Part shown: positions 36,601 to 49,726 of the stretch, piece after piece
How the letters are laid out: the number at the start of each line of letters is the position of its first letter
How positions within the stretch are numbered: position 1 is the first letter of the stretch
DNA from: Nymphaea colorata
Taxonomy: Eukaryota; Streptophyta; Magnoliopsida; Nymphaeales; Nymphaeaceae
Length of the DNA stretch: 64,000 nt
Assembly: GCF_008831285.2 (NCBI RefSeq)
Contig: NC_045146.1
Coordinates: 990,001-1,054,000 of the forward strand
Reading direction: 5' to 3'
Position numbers and translations under genes: made by a program
Notes under the pieces: model-generated
The model's database searches: none
What the model was told of the DNA's origin: nothing
The model's input: only the letters and a program-made list of their open reading frames with translations

Positions 36601-38145
36601 CATCACACGAATCTAGTGTCCAATAGAAGGTGAAAATAGTTTAGGTTTATCAAACTTTGTAAGAGAATAAACACAAAAAACTTCAGCTACACTGATTTAG
36701 AACATGAAATGACCAACATTTTGACAAAGGCTCATAGCCTCATAGCAATGTAAGACCACAATGAGGAGGCACGTTGTGACAAAAATTAAAACTATAACTC
36801 TCATTATAATAACATTGAAATTGTTGTTCAAAACACAAATTGTAAAAGTCTAACTTGAGCTCTGGTGAAATGCCCATGTAAAGTGTGGTACAGTTATCTG
36901 CACAAGACAACCACTGTCATACAAGATTTACCAAAAAGGTCATCGCCATTACCGATTTTAGACAACATATAAAAGCACCCATGGAGAATTTGATTATCAA
37001 ACAACAACTTGTGAAGTGCAAAAATTGAACCACCAGGACTCCCGAAAGCATAGCAATTTGATAAGAATTTTTTAAAAAAAAATCTCTGATTATTTAACAG
37101 TTTTGCAACAAGGAGAAAGAGATAGTGCTGAAGCACCTAAAATCTCTTTACATCCACCACATTCAGAGGAAGCAGTATTAATGCAGTTATTTTGAATATT
37201 TTGTTTCCCACAATCCTTCTTTTTTCCTTTATAAGGTGTGTCTTCACAAATCTGTAGCTACAGAACAACCATTTCACATGAGATGTTTAAATATGGACCA
37301 CTAAAAGTACTCAAATGTCCGAGAAAGTAAGATATATCTAATTGCTATTTTAATACTTCAGTTCAAGAGGATTAGGATTTAGGGCCTAACAAGAAACTAA
37401 TTTTTCCCCAATTTTCCACATTAGTACCCAGGACCTCCAATTTCTGAAATGACTGATGTTTTATACCATTCAGAGATCAGCATCAGGTTTCCAGAGATGA
37501 GTTCTACAGTATGTCACATGAACATGGCTAACAAGCCATGCAACCGCGCCCGCACGCAACCCCCCCACCCCAAAACAAAAAACCCATGTTAAAGCAGTCT
37601 GGCACAAATGCAGGCACAATCTGTGGTTCACATAGTCAAATGAGGGTATAAGGTAAGGGATCACTTGTCCCCTCCATTTTCCCATCTGCATCTCCACAGA
37701 TGCGATGGTGGTAGGTGTAACACCTCACGTTTCTTCTGCACCTTTATTCAGAAAGAGCAGGAATTCCCTCCTTTTTCCCATGCAACTATTCGGACAGGCA
37801 CCAATTAATATAATATGGTAATAAAGAAAATCACGAGAAATACAGATCTAGACTAACAATTTGACACAAATACGTGAACCCTTACAATGCTTAACCTTAA
37901 CCAATAAAAAACTTGAAAGAACAGCGACAGCAAATATTTTTCGAAAGGGAATACGGGCAATGAGATGGAAATCTCACCCTATTTAGTTTAATAAACTTCA
38001 AACCCGTGAGTATTACTAAAAGAAATTAAAACAAAATAAAACAGGGAGAAAACCAAACCCAAAAGAAAAAAAAATTCAAGAAAACCTACCTCAGTTTTGA
38101 GAACTGAAACGCGTTTAACACCAATTCATAGGTGGAAGCCGGAAG

Positions 38146-38180
<35 letters not shown>

Positions 38181-38907
38181 CGTCGATCGCCAGTCCCAAC
38201 AAACATTTGAGAAGAATAGGGAAACAAAAGCAGCTTTGGACCTCACACAAGTGAAGAGAACAATAACAAGAATGTAAATAGGATAGTTAATAACTAATAT
38301 GATCACTAAACCACAGAACGGAGCAAAACCTAAATCAGAACTTTAAATGAGAATAAAAAACGAAAACCCGAAACAAACTTCTCTAAAGTTAACTCGATAG
38401 AACGATGTAAATCCACAAAAGAAAGAGGGATCCTGAGGGTACACCGACTACTTGAACCATTCAACACCAACCATTGTCAACAATCAAAGAAAAATAGGTC
38501 ACAGAAAGGATAATTATTAAGCAACATTTCGACAAATCAATCGTCCAAATCCACCAACCACCAAAAAATCACCAATTTTCCGGCATAAAAAAGGAACAAT
38601 AAGGCCACACTGCATCCAATAACGAACAACTTTCCGGTACCCAGAAAAAATAATAATAACAACACCAGGAAATAGTACGTCAAGTTAACACATACAAACA
38701 AGGAAACAAGAATCAGAAGGTATTGCAGATAATTGGTACCTGATGAATTGGTGGGTACATGGAATTGGTACAGACTGGGCATTCCAGGAGTTCATGGACG
38801 CTCGTAGCGGGGGAGATCGTGGAGGGGACATGCGGCTTCGAGAAGGACGGCTCGTCTTCGTCGATCCCATCGGAGGACGAGATGCACTCTATGTTATCGA
38901 ATTCCAT
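31099..38907 (-). CDS. SINAT3-like: SINAT3/4-like RING E3 ubiquitin ligase (seven-in-absentia family), three exons
   Basis: Three exons join in phase 0: 38740-38907 (56 codons), 31643-32029 (129 codons) and 31099-31461 (120 codons plus stop), giving 305 residues, normal for plant SINA proteins. Donors read CAG|GTACCA and ACA|GTAAGT; acceptors read TTTCCAG|TGC and CTCTCAG|GTT. The C3HC4 RING uses C43, C46, C57, H61, C64, C67, C75 and C78, and the first junction falls inside it (PPIHQ|CHNGH). The SIAH zinc fingers and substrate-binding TRAF-like domain follow to the end (RVTGRIWKEQ). The N-terminus (acidic, TSVHELLECPVCTNSMYPP) resembles Arabidopsis SINAT3/4 more than SINAT1/2. Family members act as dimers that ubiquitinate regulators in autophagy, light and hormone signalling. 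An extra ATG lies 4 nt upstream (ATGAATGG), giving a five-codon overlapping frame that could lower initiation at the main start. All key residues are present. Confidence 0.96.
32684..32798. repeat. Short direct duplication in SINAT intron 1
   Basis: About 36 bp (gtgcagctacagggtataat and onward) at 32684-32720 recurs at 32762-32798 with a few differences, offset 78 bp. Confidence 0.8.
33117..33204. repeat. Compound microsatellite (CT)n(AT)n...(GT)n
   Basis: CT run to about 33138, AT run to about 33166, then after 14 bp a GT run from about 33180, followed by a run of ten G residues (33205-33214). Non-coding, inside SINAT intron 1. Confidence 0.93.
33618..33666. repeat. (AT)n microsatellite
   Basis: About 24 uninterrupted AT units within SINAT intron 1. 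Confidence 0.95.
34663..34707. repeat. (AAT)n microsatellite
   Basis: About 15 AAT units with one AAC and one ATG interruption, within SINAT intron 1. Confidence 0.93.
38150..38178. repeat. (GA)n microsatellite near the start of SINAT intron 1
   Basis: About 14 GA units, 560 bp inside the intron from exon 1. In gene sense it reads CT. Confidence 0.93.
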
Positions 38908-39240
38908 TCATAAATAAAGGGTTGCCCTTCCCTTCTTTGTCTGCCCCTTCCTCTCCTCCTATCCTCTTTCTTTTCGAGATTGCAGCGCGAGGCAGAGATA
39001 CAGATGGAGAGGAGGGAGGATGAAAGAAGGAAAACAGAAAAAGGAAGAGGGAATACGGAAGCCACCAGCAAAGAGGAAAGGAAGATGCTGAGAGCTTTTT
39101 ATTCTAGAGTTATGGAGAAGCCAACATGCCCTCGCCCTCCTCCTCCCTTGCTCCTCCCCACCATGACAGCAGAACCAAAGGAATCGTTGAAGAATGATAT
39201 CATAATTGGGGCACGGTGGTTTTGGTCATTGCGGAGATCA

Positions 39241-39264
39241 GAGAGAGAGAGAGAGAGAGAGAGA
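39241..39264. repeat. (GA)n microsatellite
   Basis: Twelve GA units about 335 bp upstream of the SINAT start codon. Confidence 0.93.
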
Positions 39265-40240
39265 AGGGCGATTCTGGTAATTGTTGCGTACTCGGAAGAA
39301 ATGTGATCTTAAGGAGATACCAATACAGCAAAACTTCATTTATTCAGGGAAAATTTTCAATGAATTCCTACCTCTTTGCCGTAATTTACAATGGCCTCGG
39401 AGCTTTTATCGGAGTTTTTACATTTTTGACGTCAGCTTCGCTTTCAAGATAACTGCCATAAGAGCCTCAACTCCCTTGAAACACATTTAGTATTCTTATG
39501 CATTTCGACGTTGCCCTTTTGGATCGACAGGTATTTTTGCATTTAATAGAAAACTGTATTATAGTTTGGGAGTTATGAACAACAGTCAAAACAAGTTTTT
39601 GGTTTTTATTCTTCTACTTTAAAATAATTAAAACTGATTTAGATTAGATTTGCAGAAACAAAGAAAAAGGAAATTATTAAGATTTGAACCGGCCTCTTTG
39701 CTTGATGTATTTAAATGTGGTGCACATAAGCATCTAAATTGACAATAATATTGAACAAAAAGAGAGTTTATAACAAAAAAAAAAGTTTATTTGTGTCAAG
39801 GGACATAACATAACTTGCGAGCGCGTGTATTGTCGATTCGATTCTTATAGATGCTACTCTTTTGAAAGGTTGAACCATAAGTGGTGTGATCAAGACACTT
39901 TACTTGATGGGTACACTATACCTTACTCGGGTTCTAACGCAACCTAAGACCTTAAGAAGCGAACATAATAAAGGGTCTATGCTCCTTTTTTCGAGAGACT
40001 GATGAAAAAATAGGCCCATAAATGAATATTCTTTAGGATTGTATTTTATGTTGTGTATGCTCCCCCTTGTAGCTGGTCCTTAAGTGGGCCTTTTGTAATT
40101 ACACTCAAAATAATTAACTTCGCATTGAAAATAAGATACTTTTAACTTCATGTAAAGAGGCAAAAACAAAAAGTGAAAAAGGATTATCTTGACGTTTTTT
40201 GAAAATTTATGCCTTTGTCCAAATAAGACGCTAGGAAATA

Positions 40241-41112
40241 GGAATGTCAATGTATACCATTTGAATCCGGTATCCCATTGAAACCAACCGAAAAATATGA
40301 AAAAAAAAATTATCATCTTATTAAGAAATTGGATCTTAATAAATGGCAACCCATTCGATTCAGATTTGGATATACATAAATATTGGATTGGATTTGGATT
40401 TGAATATGGATTCAGATCAGATTCACTTTTAGATAAATATCCTGTATTTAACACTATTAAATTTTGAAAATTGGCAAAATTCGGTTTAAAATTCGGATTC
40501 AGATATAATATAAAAATCAGATTCATATTTGTACTAGCAGTTTGAGACCCTCCAGCTGAAAGTTGCATTTTCGAGTCAACTTTTTACAAAACTAATTGTC
40601 TGATCATGTTGAAAATTGAAAGAAAGGAATTGAAATCGGGGTTTTTTTTTTTTGTCTAAATCAAATTGTTTAATGTGAAACCTTTTTAATTTACGCATGG
40701 TTCATGTTCAACACTATATATAATATGTGAATATCCATGTATTGGAAAAGAGAGAAAAATATTCTAAGTGAATAATATGTGAATATCCATGCAATTCGAT
40801 TTTATTCACATTCAGCTGTACATAAATATCCGATCAAATTCAGATTCAGTTGTAAAATAAATATTTTTATATCCAGTATTCTTACATTTTAAAAGTTGGG
40901 TTACTAAAATATAATAATGTTGTATGGATTTGGTTTTGTATTTAGAAGCCGGGTTCAAATTCAAATTTGAATCCAAAAGTCAAATTTTGATTTGCATTCA
41001 AATATGGTATATATTTTTCTTCGTTCAGATTCAAATCCAAATTCAAGTATTGTGAACACTTGATGCATCAAATATTATGGTAAAAAATTCAAACATCATT
41101 CATTGACATCCT
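40241..41112. repeat. Inverted pair of degenerate AT-rich repeats
   Basis: The stretch starts ggaatgtcaatg and ends cattgacatcct, which is its inverse. Both flanks are filled with words such as gattcagatttgga and aaatccaaattcaa. Either two copies of the repeat seen at 23437 lie head to head, or this is one 870-bp element with terminal inverted repeats. There is no coding frame. Confidence 0.5.
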
Positions 41113-41306
41113 TAAACATGAGTCGCTGCTGACATTTTCATTGGAAAGCAGGTGTGTTTCTAGTTATCTAAATCCCTGTACATAAGTATTTTAACGTTTT
41201 TTTTTTAAACTCCGAAAGAAAATCTCACTCGTTAAGGTGCATCTGATACATGGGGCAATAAACGAGTACAAAGCGAGAACTACCATTGTCCAAATAATGT
41301 CCATCA

Positions 41307-41308
<2 letters not shown>

Positions 41309-41345
<37 letters not shown>
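41309..41345. repeat. (AT)n microsatellite
   Basis: About 18 AT units in non-coding DNA. Confidence 0.95.
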
Positions 41346-41349
<4 letters not shown>

Positions 41350-41552
41350 GCAGTTAAGTGTAGAGTTAAAAGCTCTTTGCACAGTGAAAATTTCCAAATG
41401 TGTCATTTCAAGTTTTTATTAAATAAGGAAAACGAAAATTCAATTTATATTTTCCATTTCTAGTAAAAAATTTGCACGGATGTTTAAATTTTAAGTCCTA
41501 CAGTGTCAAATGTTTCACCCGCTAAAACACAAAATGGTGTGCGCGTGCACAC

Positions 41553-41679
<127 letters not shown>

Positions 41680-43107
41680 TGTGGTACTTACGAGGTCCTT
41701 ACCTTGCTTGCGTCCAAAACAACTAGAAGGGAAGTGCGCCTTATGATTGTAGAAGGAAATTCTTTTAATACTTCTGAGAAGAAGAAACCCAAGCAGCTGG
41801 GAAAAGGTCCCAATGTGTCAGTGCGAGGCAAACCATGTGCAGATTAGAGAGGTCGAAATCACCTTCTTTTTTTCCATCTTTGGCGTTCATAGTTGCTTTA
41901 AGATTTGGATGGACTTACAACCCAATCCACCTATCAACTGGGTTGTCTGTAATGTTTGTTACCATTTACAGTTCAGAAGAATAACACTCACAAGAATTGA
42001 ATTGACAACTTGCAAGAAACGTGCAAGCAAATCCGACCAACTGTGATACGCTCCTTCGGACAACAAGGTCTTCTTCAACTTCATTTTGAAGTTTTATACT
42101 ACTACCAAAGCAATTGTAAATAAACCAACAAGGCTGTGTCTCTCATCTTGGTCATGGTTTCTCCATCACGTGTATGTATGAGAGAGAGAGAGAGAGATTT
42201 GGTGACCAGTCAAGATCCAATTTAAGCGCCTAGTGATGGACTGGGGAAAACCAAAACATGGTTTCAACCAAGAAATATTCTCCAAATCTGAAGGGCGATA
42301 GTCGAAGAGATGAAACTTCTCAAGCAATTGAACCAATGGTTTGGTTGGCTGTCTGTCATCGGTCCGATCAGCTATGTCATGTTCCTCCAAGTCATCCTTA
42401 AATCTAGAGTTGAAGGAGAAAAACCAATTTAAGGTATACTTGGGCGACGCCTTAAAAGCAGTTTTGGAGGTAATTTTGAATTACTTCCAGGTGGATTTTG
42501 ACAAACACAACCTTTTAAAAGAGAGTGAATAACAAAAGATGGATTGCAAAGCTGAGAGGCAGCTTGATGGGTGCAGAATGTGGCCCCAAATGTCTCCAGG
42601 GCGGAGCAGGGGGGGGGGGCCCATGGGCCATGGCCCCACCTTAATTTTTTTTTAAATTTATTTGTAAATTTAAAAAAATTATTTGTTCTATATAAAAATT
42701 TTAAAAAATAATATTTCGGCTCCAGTCAAATTTAGAAACTTTAATTCGACCTTTTTCATGAAAAATTTATGGCTCTACCACTCAAATGTCTCATATAAAT
42801 TGAGGCAGTGAAAACAGACGAAAAGCTACATATGGGCATGTGTAGGCATCAGCCCACACAATTGCACAAATGTTAGTTTTTTTAAGGCACTGAATTGAGA
42901 TTTGCACCCGTTCATCCGAAAAAAAAAAAGAGAGAGAAAAGAAGAAAGTGTTTCTAAATGTCAACTATTATGGTGAGTTTGATGCTTAGTTACAAAAAGG
43001 AAGCTGCAAAAATTTTATGTTTTCAAAGCAGGTGTGCGTGGTTCAGAAGGGACACTCAACGATCGACTCTTTATACTAATTCGGTAACGAACGCTTTTAC
43101 TATTTAT

Positions 43108-43390
43108 TGTTTGGATTGAAGGAAAGAGAGCGAAAGGAATGAACTAAGAGGAAATGGAAGGAGAAGAAGGAAAAAAAAAGAAACCCCTTCCATTCTTTTT
43201 CAATCTCCCAAATTTTAAAGGGATTGGAATTACATTAGCAAATCATTTTTTTTTCTTCCTTCTCCTTTTCCTTTCCTCCGCACTCAAATACTATTTTTAG
43301 CTTTTTTTTCCCTTCTTATTAATTAATCATTCCAAACGCATCAAAGATTTTCATTTCTATTCCTTTCTCTCTCTCTCCCTCCATCCAACA
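43108..43390. mobile_element. MITE-like element with purine-rich inverted ends
   Basis: The left end TGTTTGGATTGAAGGAAAGA pairs with the reverse complement of the right end, TGTTGGATGGAGGGAGAGAG, and both continue into aaaggaat. Inner GAAGGAGAAG-type and CTTCCTTCTCC-type blocks are also inverted. Ends of this kind are common in plant MITEs. I could not find a convincing target duplication, so superfamily and exact borders are open. Confidence 0.5.
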
Positions 43391-46218
43391 CCTTGGTTTG
43401 AATCGGCAACTGAGTTCACCATTTAAAATTGATAGCTCAGGTGCATCATTTTAGGTTGTAATTATTTAATTTGGACCATTTTCTATGCAAATTTTAGATA
43501 GGTGCGATGAAAACCGGTACTGTTCTGCCTGAGTCGGCGGATTTTAACCAGTGACTCATTCAAAAGCGTCTTTCAAAATATTTTAATAATTTTCTTAATT
43601 TTTTTTAAATATTGTTCATATGTTTCTTTAATAACTCTTATTTTTTAGCGATTCAATTGAATTGGTGTATCATCCAACTATCCAAATCGCCAGGGTCACG
43701 GCTGAATCCTTTATCTCATCCCCTAAGATAAAGGATCTGTTTTGGATGTCCCGATATTGTCACCCCTACTATGCTTCAACTTACGCATCGATAGCTGTAG
43801 AACTAAATTACCAGCAACTGGTCGGATGACTTATTTCCAACCAGGGAGAGTGATTCAACGTTCTCCAGAAGCACCAGGTATGTACAAGAATATCTCCCCA
43901 TTTTTAAAACGATATGGATTATCTTTTAGCCCCTTTCTTGACACTCATTAAAAAAAGATAAGGCATTCATTAGAAAGTTTTAAAGTGTAAGACATATTTG
44001 GGATTTGATAAAAAGTGTGATTATTACAAAGAAATGTTCAAATAATTTGTTAACTCACGGTCTACAAATAGAAATGCCATTGTCAAGCTTTTTTTTTTTT
44101 GATAGATTTATCGTTCATAATATCTTATCCAATACATTAGAAAATTTGTCAAAGATTTTGACAAACTTAGTGGAGTGTGAAACTCCGAATCTTAAAATGT
44201 GCATCTTGAATTTCTTTGTAAGTATCTTACTGAGAGAAAAAACAAAAACTACAAAGGAGGAAAATGAATCTGAATCTGCATAGACAGACATATAAGAGGA
44301 AAATAATAGCTCCAAAATCACCTATTTATGCACAAAGCAGAGAGACTACAAAATAAAAAAAAAAGGCACTGTAGAAGAAAAGAGAGACGAGAGACGGTTA
44401 AATGGACCCACCCCCTTCACCCCATCTTTGCAGAGTTACAAAATTTCTAGTATAAAATCTACCGTGCTTTTAGTTTTTCACTTTTTTATAGAAACCTAAC
44501 TTCCATTCATATCATTCTTTAGCCAGACATTAAAATCTTTGGAAACCAGTTTTTTTAATTACAATAATGAGAAACACTCCTACATTGATCAGTATATGAC
44601 GCACGTAACATAAAAATTTAAGAAATCGTGAAGCTTTTCTAGGGCAAACTGAACCATCTACAGATCTACTAGCCTATATTTGAGTTTGTTGGATGCCATA
44701 CATCATTTTTTATTGATAGATTTAACCCTTTTGGTAATGGTAAAGGTAAATCCTATAATATTTGGTGACCTGGAGATGCATGTTTTCCTTCACCAATCCA
44801 ACTATTTGACCATCCATGCCTAAGAATGCCGCTACTTCTACAACTGTATCTTACAAGATACAAAGAGGTAGGAGGGGGCAAGTGAGCCACGTTTCCTTAC
44901 TAAGGTGCACAAAGTATATACTATTTCTCTCTCACACTCATAGAATACAGCCAGGTGCTTCAAAGGGCTGGCTTTCCTGCAACTTATTAACATATGATCT
45001 TCGCCATGAAAGTGTAAATACTCGTGCCATTGCATGAATATAATAAACATCTGGTTACTTTTGTAAAAGATGTCTCCAGATGTGTATTTTTGCTAGAGTG
45101 CCAAGGAAGGCTAAGTATTTAAACTGAAACCATTATAAAATGTAAACTCAACCAGATTTTCATAATTCTTTATTTAGTTTAAAAAATTTGGATATTTTGA
45201 ATTCAACCATGCAGTTGAATCTTGCGAAAAACAATTCAAAAATAGTCAATGATGGCACACGACCATCTAGACAGCTGAAGCCAAATCCTCATGTGTTGAG
45301 TGTGGGGCCAAGAACGAGACCTAGAAGGATAGAGAGGCACATTTGGAAAGTTAGTGGATCATAATTCCAATTCAGGATGAAGATAGTCTAGGGATGGATT
45401 TTTTTCAGTTGGTAAACCAGCAGGTAATCCAACATATTCTAGTATCCTGTAATATTTTCCTGATATTCAAAAGCAAAAAGGAGGAGGAAAAAAGAAACTC
45501 CTTTCTGTACATGGTAGCATCCAAATGGCAGTTCGATCTCTACTCTCTGCACATCAATCAACTCTACTAGTATTTCAACCATCACTCCATCTGACATATA
45601 TTTGACATGCAACATTCTTATGATTTCCTGACCATGTATATCTATCCACCAGACCATAACCAGCTTGAGTGGATATGAATGCAAGCAGACATCAGAACTC
45701 GAAAGATGATCTGAAGTACATAGTACACAACAGACTGCAATTACGTGGAAAGGGAGAACAATGTCCTGCAAGTCTTTATATGGTTCTGAATGTCTCTGCT
45801 TATGTGCACGAGCGCATCAGAATTCTGCGAGGCATTTTATACTAAGTGGTGATCAAATATGTTTCACTCCGTTTAGCTTCTGACTAGCCTTTTCCTTTCC
45901 AACTCAAAGTATCTTAATGTGAACAGAAAGACTGCTATTTTGAACTGTTATTTGCAATTTTGCAGCTTATAAAGCACCTGAGTCATCAGGATGCCATCAT
46001 ATCATAAATCATCCCATGCAACAAAAATGTGCATCTGTACATCTCAGAAATGGCACTGTCTTTGGCCATTCATCACTTACTGAGAACCTTCTGCTGACCA
46101 CATGAACTTTATCATCCTTACATTTGTCAAGGGGGGCCATTCTTCATCACCCGTGGCATCCGAGTTTCTTGTGTAATAACCACATCACCATCATCATCCT
46201 CATCACCCTGAAGATGGT
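43391..46218. other. Intergenic region downstream of UVSSA
   Basis: AT-rich DNA without a supportable gene. The part just below 46219 should include the UVSSA 3' UTR. Open frames here (for example 44005-44283 and 45439-45771) have no recognisable domain and biased composition. Confidence 0.6.
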
Positions 46219-49200
46219 TTACCACTGATTTGGGTATGCTTCTCTGTAACTCACATCATCTGCTTCAGTCATCTGCCTGATAGTTGCATCTGTTGCTTGT
46301 GAATTCAGAAGCCGCTGTGCTAAACGATCTCTTCTGGTTGTTTTCTTACGCAGCATTGAAGCTAGTGTTTCCTTCTTGCTTTTCTGATTCGCGACATTAT
46401 GACTGAAACCTTCTATATCTTCTCCAAGAGATTCACCCAATCCTTGGGAGGTTGAAGCCATAGCTAACTCTCTTAGAACTGCTGCATTGTGTTCTCGTAC
46501 TTTTGCAAGTTTTTCACGCTTATGGGCCTGCTGATTTTGTTTTTCTCTCTCTTTTTCTTTGTCTTTCTTTCTCACATTTTTCACTGCTTGCCGTGCAATT
46601 TGTTCAGGTGTAATGTTCACTGGCAGAGGACTTTCTTCTCTAGATGTTCCTTCTCCGTCACTGATGGGATCGCCTTTTGATTGGTCAAGTTCCAAGGGGT
46701 TCCCTTCAGAATCTCGAGGGATAATAGGTCCATGAAATGGGCAGACTTTCAGGTCCTGCCTCTGGCAAAGGCCCCCTTTCTTCAATGGAGCAAGGCATGG
46801 TTGAATTTGGACTTGTTCCTCCTTGTAGACTGTAGCTTGAACACTCAATTCTGCAATTTTCTCTGCAGGAATAGTTGCATCATAGTCAACCCTACCCCAG
46901 TGACCTTCAACCTCCAACCCCCTCTGATTAGCAAGGAAATCACGCTTCGTACCCCAGTTGTCCAAATACGAGCCCCACTTTACAACTGGAGCTTCATCCA
47001 ATAGTCTCTTCCTAGTGGAGTCAGATGTTTCCCCTTTCTCCTTCAGCGTTTCATCATTAGAATCTTTGGGAACATTAGCAGCTTCTTCTCTAACCATGTC
47101 TTCTTTAGCAGGACTACCATATGAGTTCTCAGGTAACCTGTTTGTTTCAGTTTCAACCTCAGGTGAATCGGCCTTTATCTTGCCCTCTTCCCACAGAATT
47201 CCATCTTCCACATCAGAAACATCAGGAAGAACACAGCCTAGTTCTTCACACTTCTTCTTCATTGTCTGCATACAATTTCTTACATCAATGAACTGCTTCA
47301 AAGCAGAATCTCTGAACCTAGCATCCACCCCATCAACTCGTACAAGAACAGATAACCATTCTTGCACAGTCTTCAAATGCCTTAATATCAGAACCTTGTA
47401 TAATTCTCTTAAAGCATCAAAAATTGGTCTATTATCACTGTCTTCACAAATCCTTTTACCCTCTTTTATTGAATCAAGTCGAATCTTTCTCAAGTTGAGA
47501 GATCCAAATTCTTCAACTGTATCGTGAGGAAAATCAGTAAATTCATCTCCATCTTCCACCTTTGAGACATGAAGAAGATGCATGCATTCTTCCATCTCAA
47601 CTATTGCACTTTGTATTTCTTCAGTTATCGATGAGTAATTGTTCCTCAAATTTTCAAATTTAGTTCTTAAAATCTCCTGTGACCTTGCTTCCCTCTCCCT
47701 TCTTTCTTGTTGCGATCTAGCTGCTCTTTCTCGCACATTAGGAAAGTGGAAATGTAATGTATTCTTCAGATAATCAAGCCCCAACCGAAGCTGTCTGTAG
47801 TGAAGTCCAAATGAATTGTTCCATTTCTCTAAAAATTCTAAGGACTTTGCCCGGAGAGTTGAAGCAACATTTAGCGGAGGAGGAAGGGGGCAACTTCTTC
47901 TAAAACCCACACTCAAGCTCAAGAACTGATTGAAGTCAACCACAACACAGGATCTGAAGAGCTTGGAGCGCATAAATAACTCATCTACTATGAGAAGTGC
48001 TAGATACCTTACCTGCAAATAGCGGGCAACAATATTGTGATTATGCTCCAATCTAAAAGGCAGAAACTTTGAAACGAGTATAGCTGCAACAATTCTTGCT
48101 TGTCAAAGTAAAAGTTCTCAGCAGTTATTTAATGATTGAAGATAAATTCTTTTGATCAGATATGTCACAGGTGTCGAGCTTCATCTTTACCAGACAATCT
48201 CAAGATTTTATTCCCAAAAAAATAGGTAAAATGAAGCAAAAGACTGCAGAAAAGGCTCCCATATGGAAAAAAAAGTACCTAAACAAAACTTCATCAAATA
48301 ATAAGCTCGTTCAATTGATTCACTCTCTATCGAAACCATTTCATGTACTAACAGTCTTGGATTGTTGTTTTCTGCTGGTGCACGTTAAAACCAAGAAAAC
48401 GCTTCACTATAGCAAAGAAAGCAAAAGTACAAGAAATTGAATACCTCAAATTACAGAAAACAACAATATTAACAGAATCAACAGTAAACAGCGTAAAGAT
48501 TCCATGAACTCCTACATTCAACTGAAATCTCCATTGAGAAGGCATATTATTTTGAAAAGAAACTGGTTTCCTTGTTCGAATCATTTCCACATTTCATTGT
48601 AATATCTCACAAGCAGTCCCAAAATCCGTCCAATAAAAAACAACTCTTATGAAAAAAGCATCCCTTAATACCATTACAATTTGAAAAATCACCCAATCAT
48701 CCAACTAAAATGATTAAAAACAAAACTTAAAAGATTAAAGGCAAAAATCTTGAAGAAGCTTGTCGTCTACTCCACCTAGTACAAGGTAATGGTCAGTCAT
48801 GAACGCCTAAGCTTAAGTACCAGCCAGTCACGAATGCCCTCAGTTTAAGATTCTAGTTCCATTACCCACTTCAGCTTCAAAATAACAGTTTTTGGTCCTC
48901 AATGATGCTCATAAGAATTCAGATGCTACTGACCAGGTTCACTTGCTTGCTAATTATCTTCTCAATGGTAAAAAGAAAGAAGGCCATAAATCTTTAGATA
49001 AACTTAGTAGGTCAAATAAAAATACATTAACCACAAAAAAGTCCTAAAAAACCATCATCATGAAAGATAACGCAAAAGAAACAATTTCTCCAGCAAAATT
49101 AAAAAATTCATAAGAGTTCAAATCAAGCAAAACATGAAAAACAAACTCGTCAATGTTAGACAAAATTCACAGTAATAAAAAAAAAAATTGTTAACAAGTT

Positions 49201-49697
49201 CCCCCATCAATCTATTCGCATACCATCCAAAACAAGCAGAAACCAAAGAAGACCATTCCACCAATCGAATTTTGCTTCATCAAGATGAAAATATCAGATA
49301 AGCTTACGAATAAAAAGAAGAAACAGCGGCCACCCACAAGTTCTTCTTAACCAATTCAATTCACAACCATGAATAAGACCACGCAGACAGCCAAATACAG
49401 GCAAAGAAAAACGCACATAGATGAATTTCGTTCACCAAAAACAGAGTTTAAGCAGAACATTAAGAACCAACCAAGGTTTTCTCCCTAAAATAAACTACTT
49501 CATGGGGATACCTGAGAGTGGTTTTTCTTCATGATCTCCAGTAGCGCTTCAGCAGCGGCACGGGCATTATCATCTGAGGATCGAACCATGTGCTTTATCG
49601 ACCTTAGGATGGAGACATCCACTTCTCGGGAGGTCGAATGCGTGGCCTTCTCAATAAGAGATCGGAGTTTCCCTCCCTCGCTCCCCATCCCTCCCAA
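46219..49697 (-). CDS. UVSSA: UV-stimulated scaffold protein A homologue (UVSSA), two exons
   Basis: Exon 1 (49512-49697, 62 codons) and exon 2 (46219-48012, 597 codons plus stop) join in phase 0 (CAG|GTATCC donor, TTTGCAG|GTA acceptor, 1499-bp intron), giving 659 residues. Residues about 1-150 form the VHS/ENTH-like helical domain that contacts the CSA complex (RYLALLIVDELFMRSKLFRS is diagnostic). A charged coiled coil follows at about 157-204. An acidic middle stretch near residues 330-345, by analogy with human UVSSA, may bind TFIIH. The conserved C-terminal DUF2043 zinc module has C468, C478, C486 and H489 in GGLCQRQDLKVCPFHGPIIP. A basic, Lys/Arg-rich tail ends at AYPNQW. UVSSA acts in the nucleus in transcription-coupled nucleotide excision repair, recruiting TFIIH to stalled RNA polymerase II. 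All hallmark parts are present. The ATG at 49697 is preferred; Met4 is an alternative. Confidence 0.95.
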
Positions 49698-49726
49698 AAG
49701 AACCGGCTAGCGATGGGCGTCTGGGG

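Larger units (their letters stand above)
32030..38739 (-). other. SINAT intron 1, 6.7 kb, repeat-filled
   Basis: Intron between the two halves of the RING coding sequence. It contains a 78-bp-period duplication (32684-32720 and 32762-32798), a compound CT/AT/GT microsatellite at 33117-33204, an (AT)n tract at 33618-33666, an AAT tract at 34663-34707 and a GA tract at 38150-38178, plus GC-rich repeat DNA at 32830-33440. I see no nested gene. The second intron (31462-31642) is only 181 bp. Confidence 0.9.

Noticed and set aside
39660-39930. Possible tRNA-derived SINE (gatttgaaccggcctct and gtcgattcgattctta words; similar near 59950-60005)
   Set aside because: The words resemble a tRNA B box, but no matching A box at proper spacing, poly-A tail or target duplication could be seen.
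46489-47527. Plus-strand frames opposite UVSSA exon 2, up to 189 codons
   Set aside because: Antisense shadows. No domain is recognisable and the opposite strand is a conserved protein.
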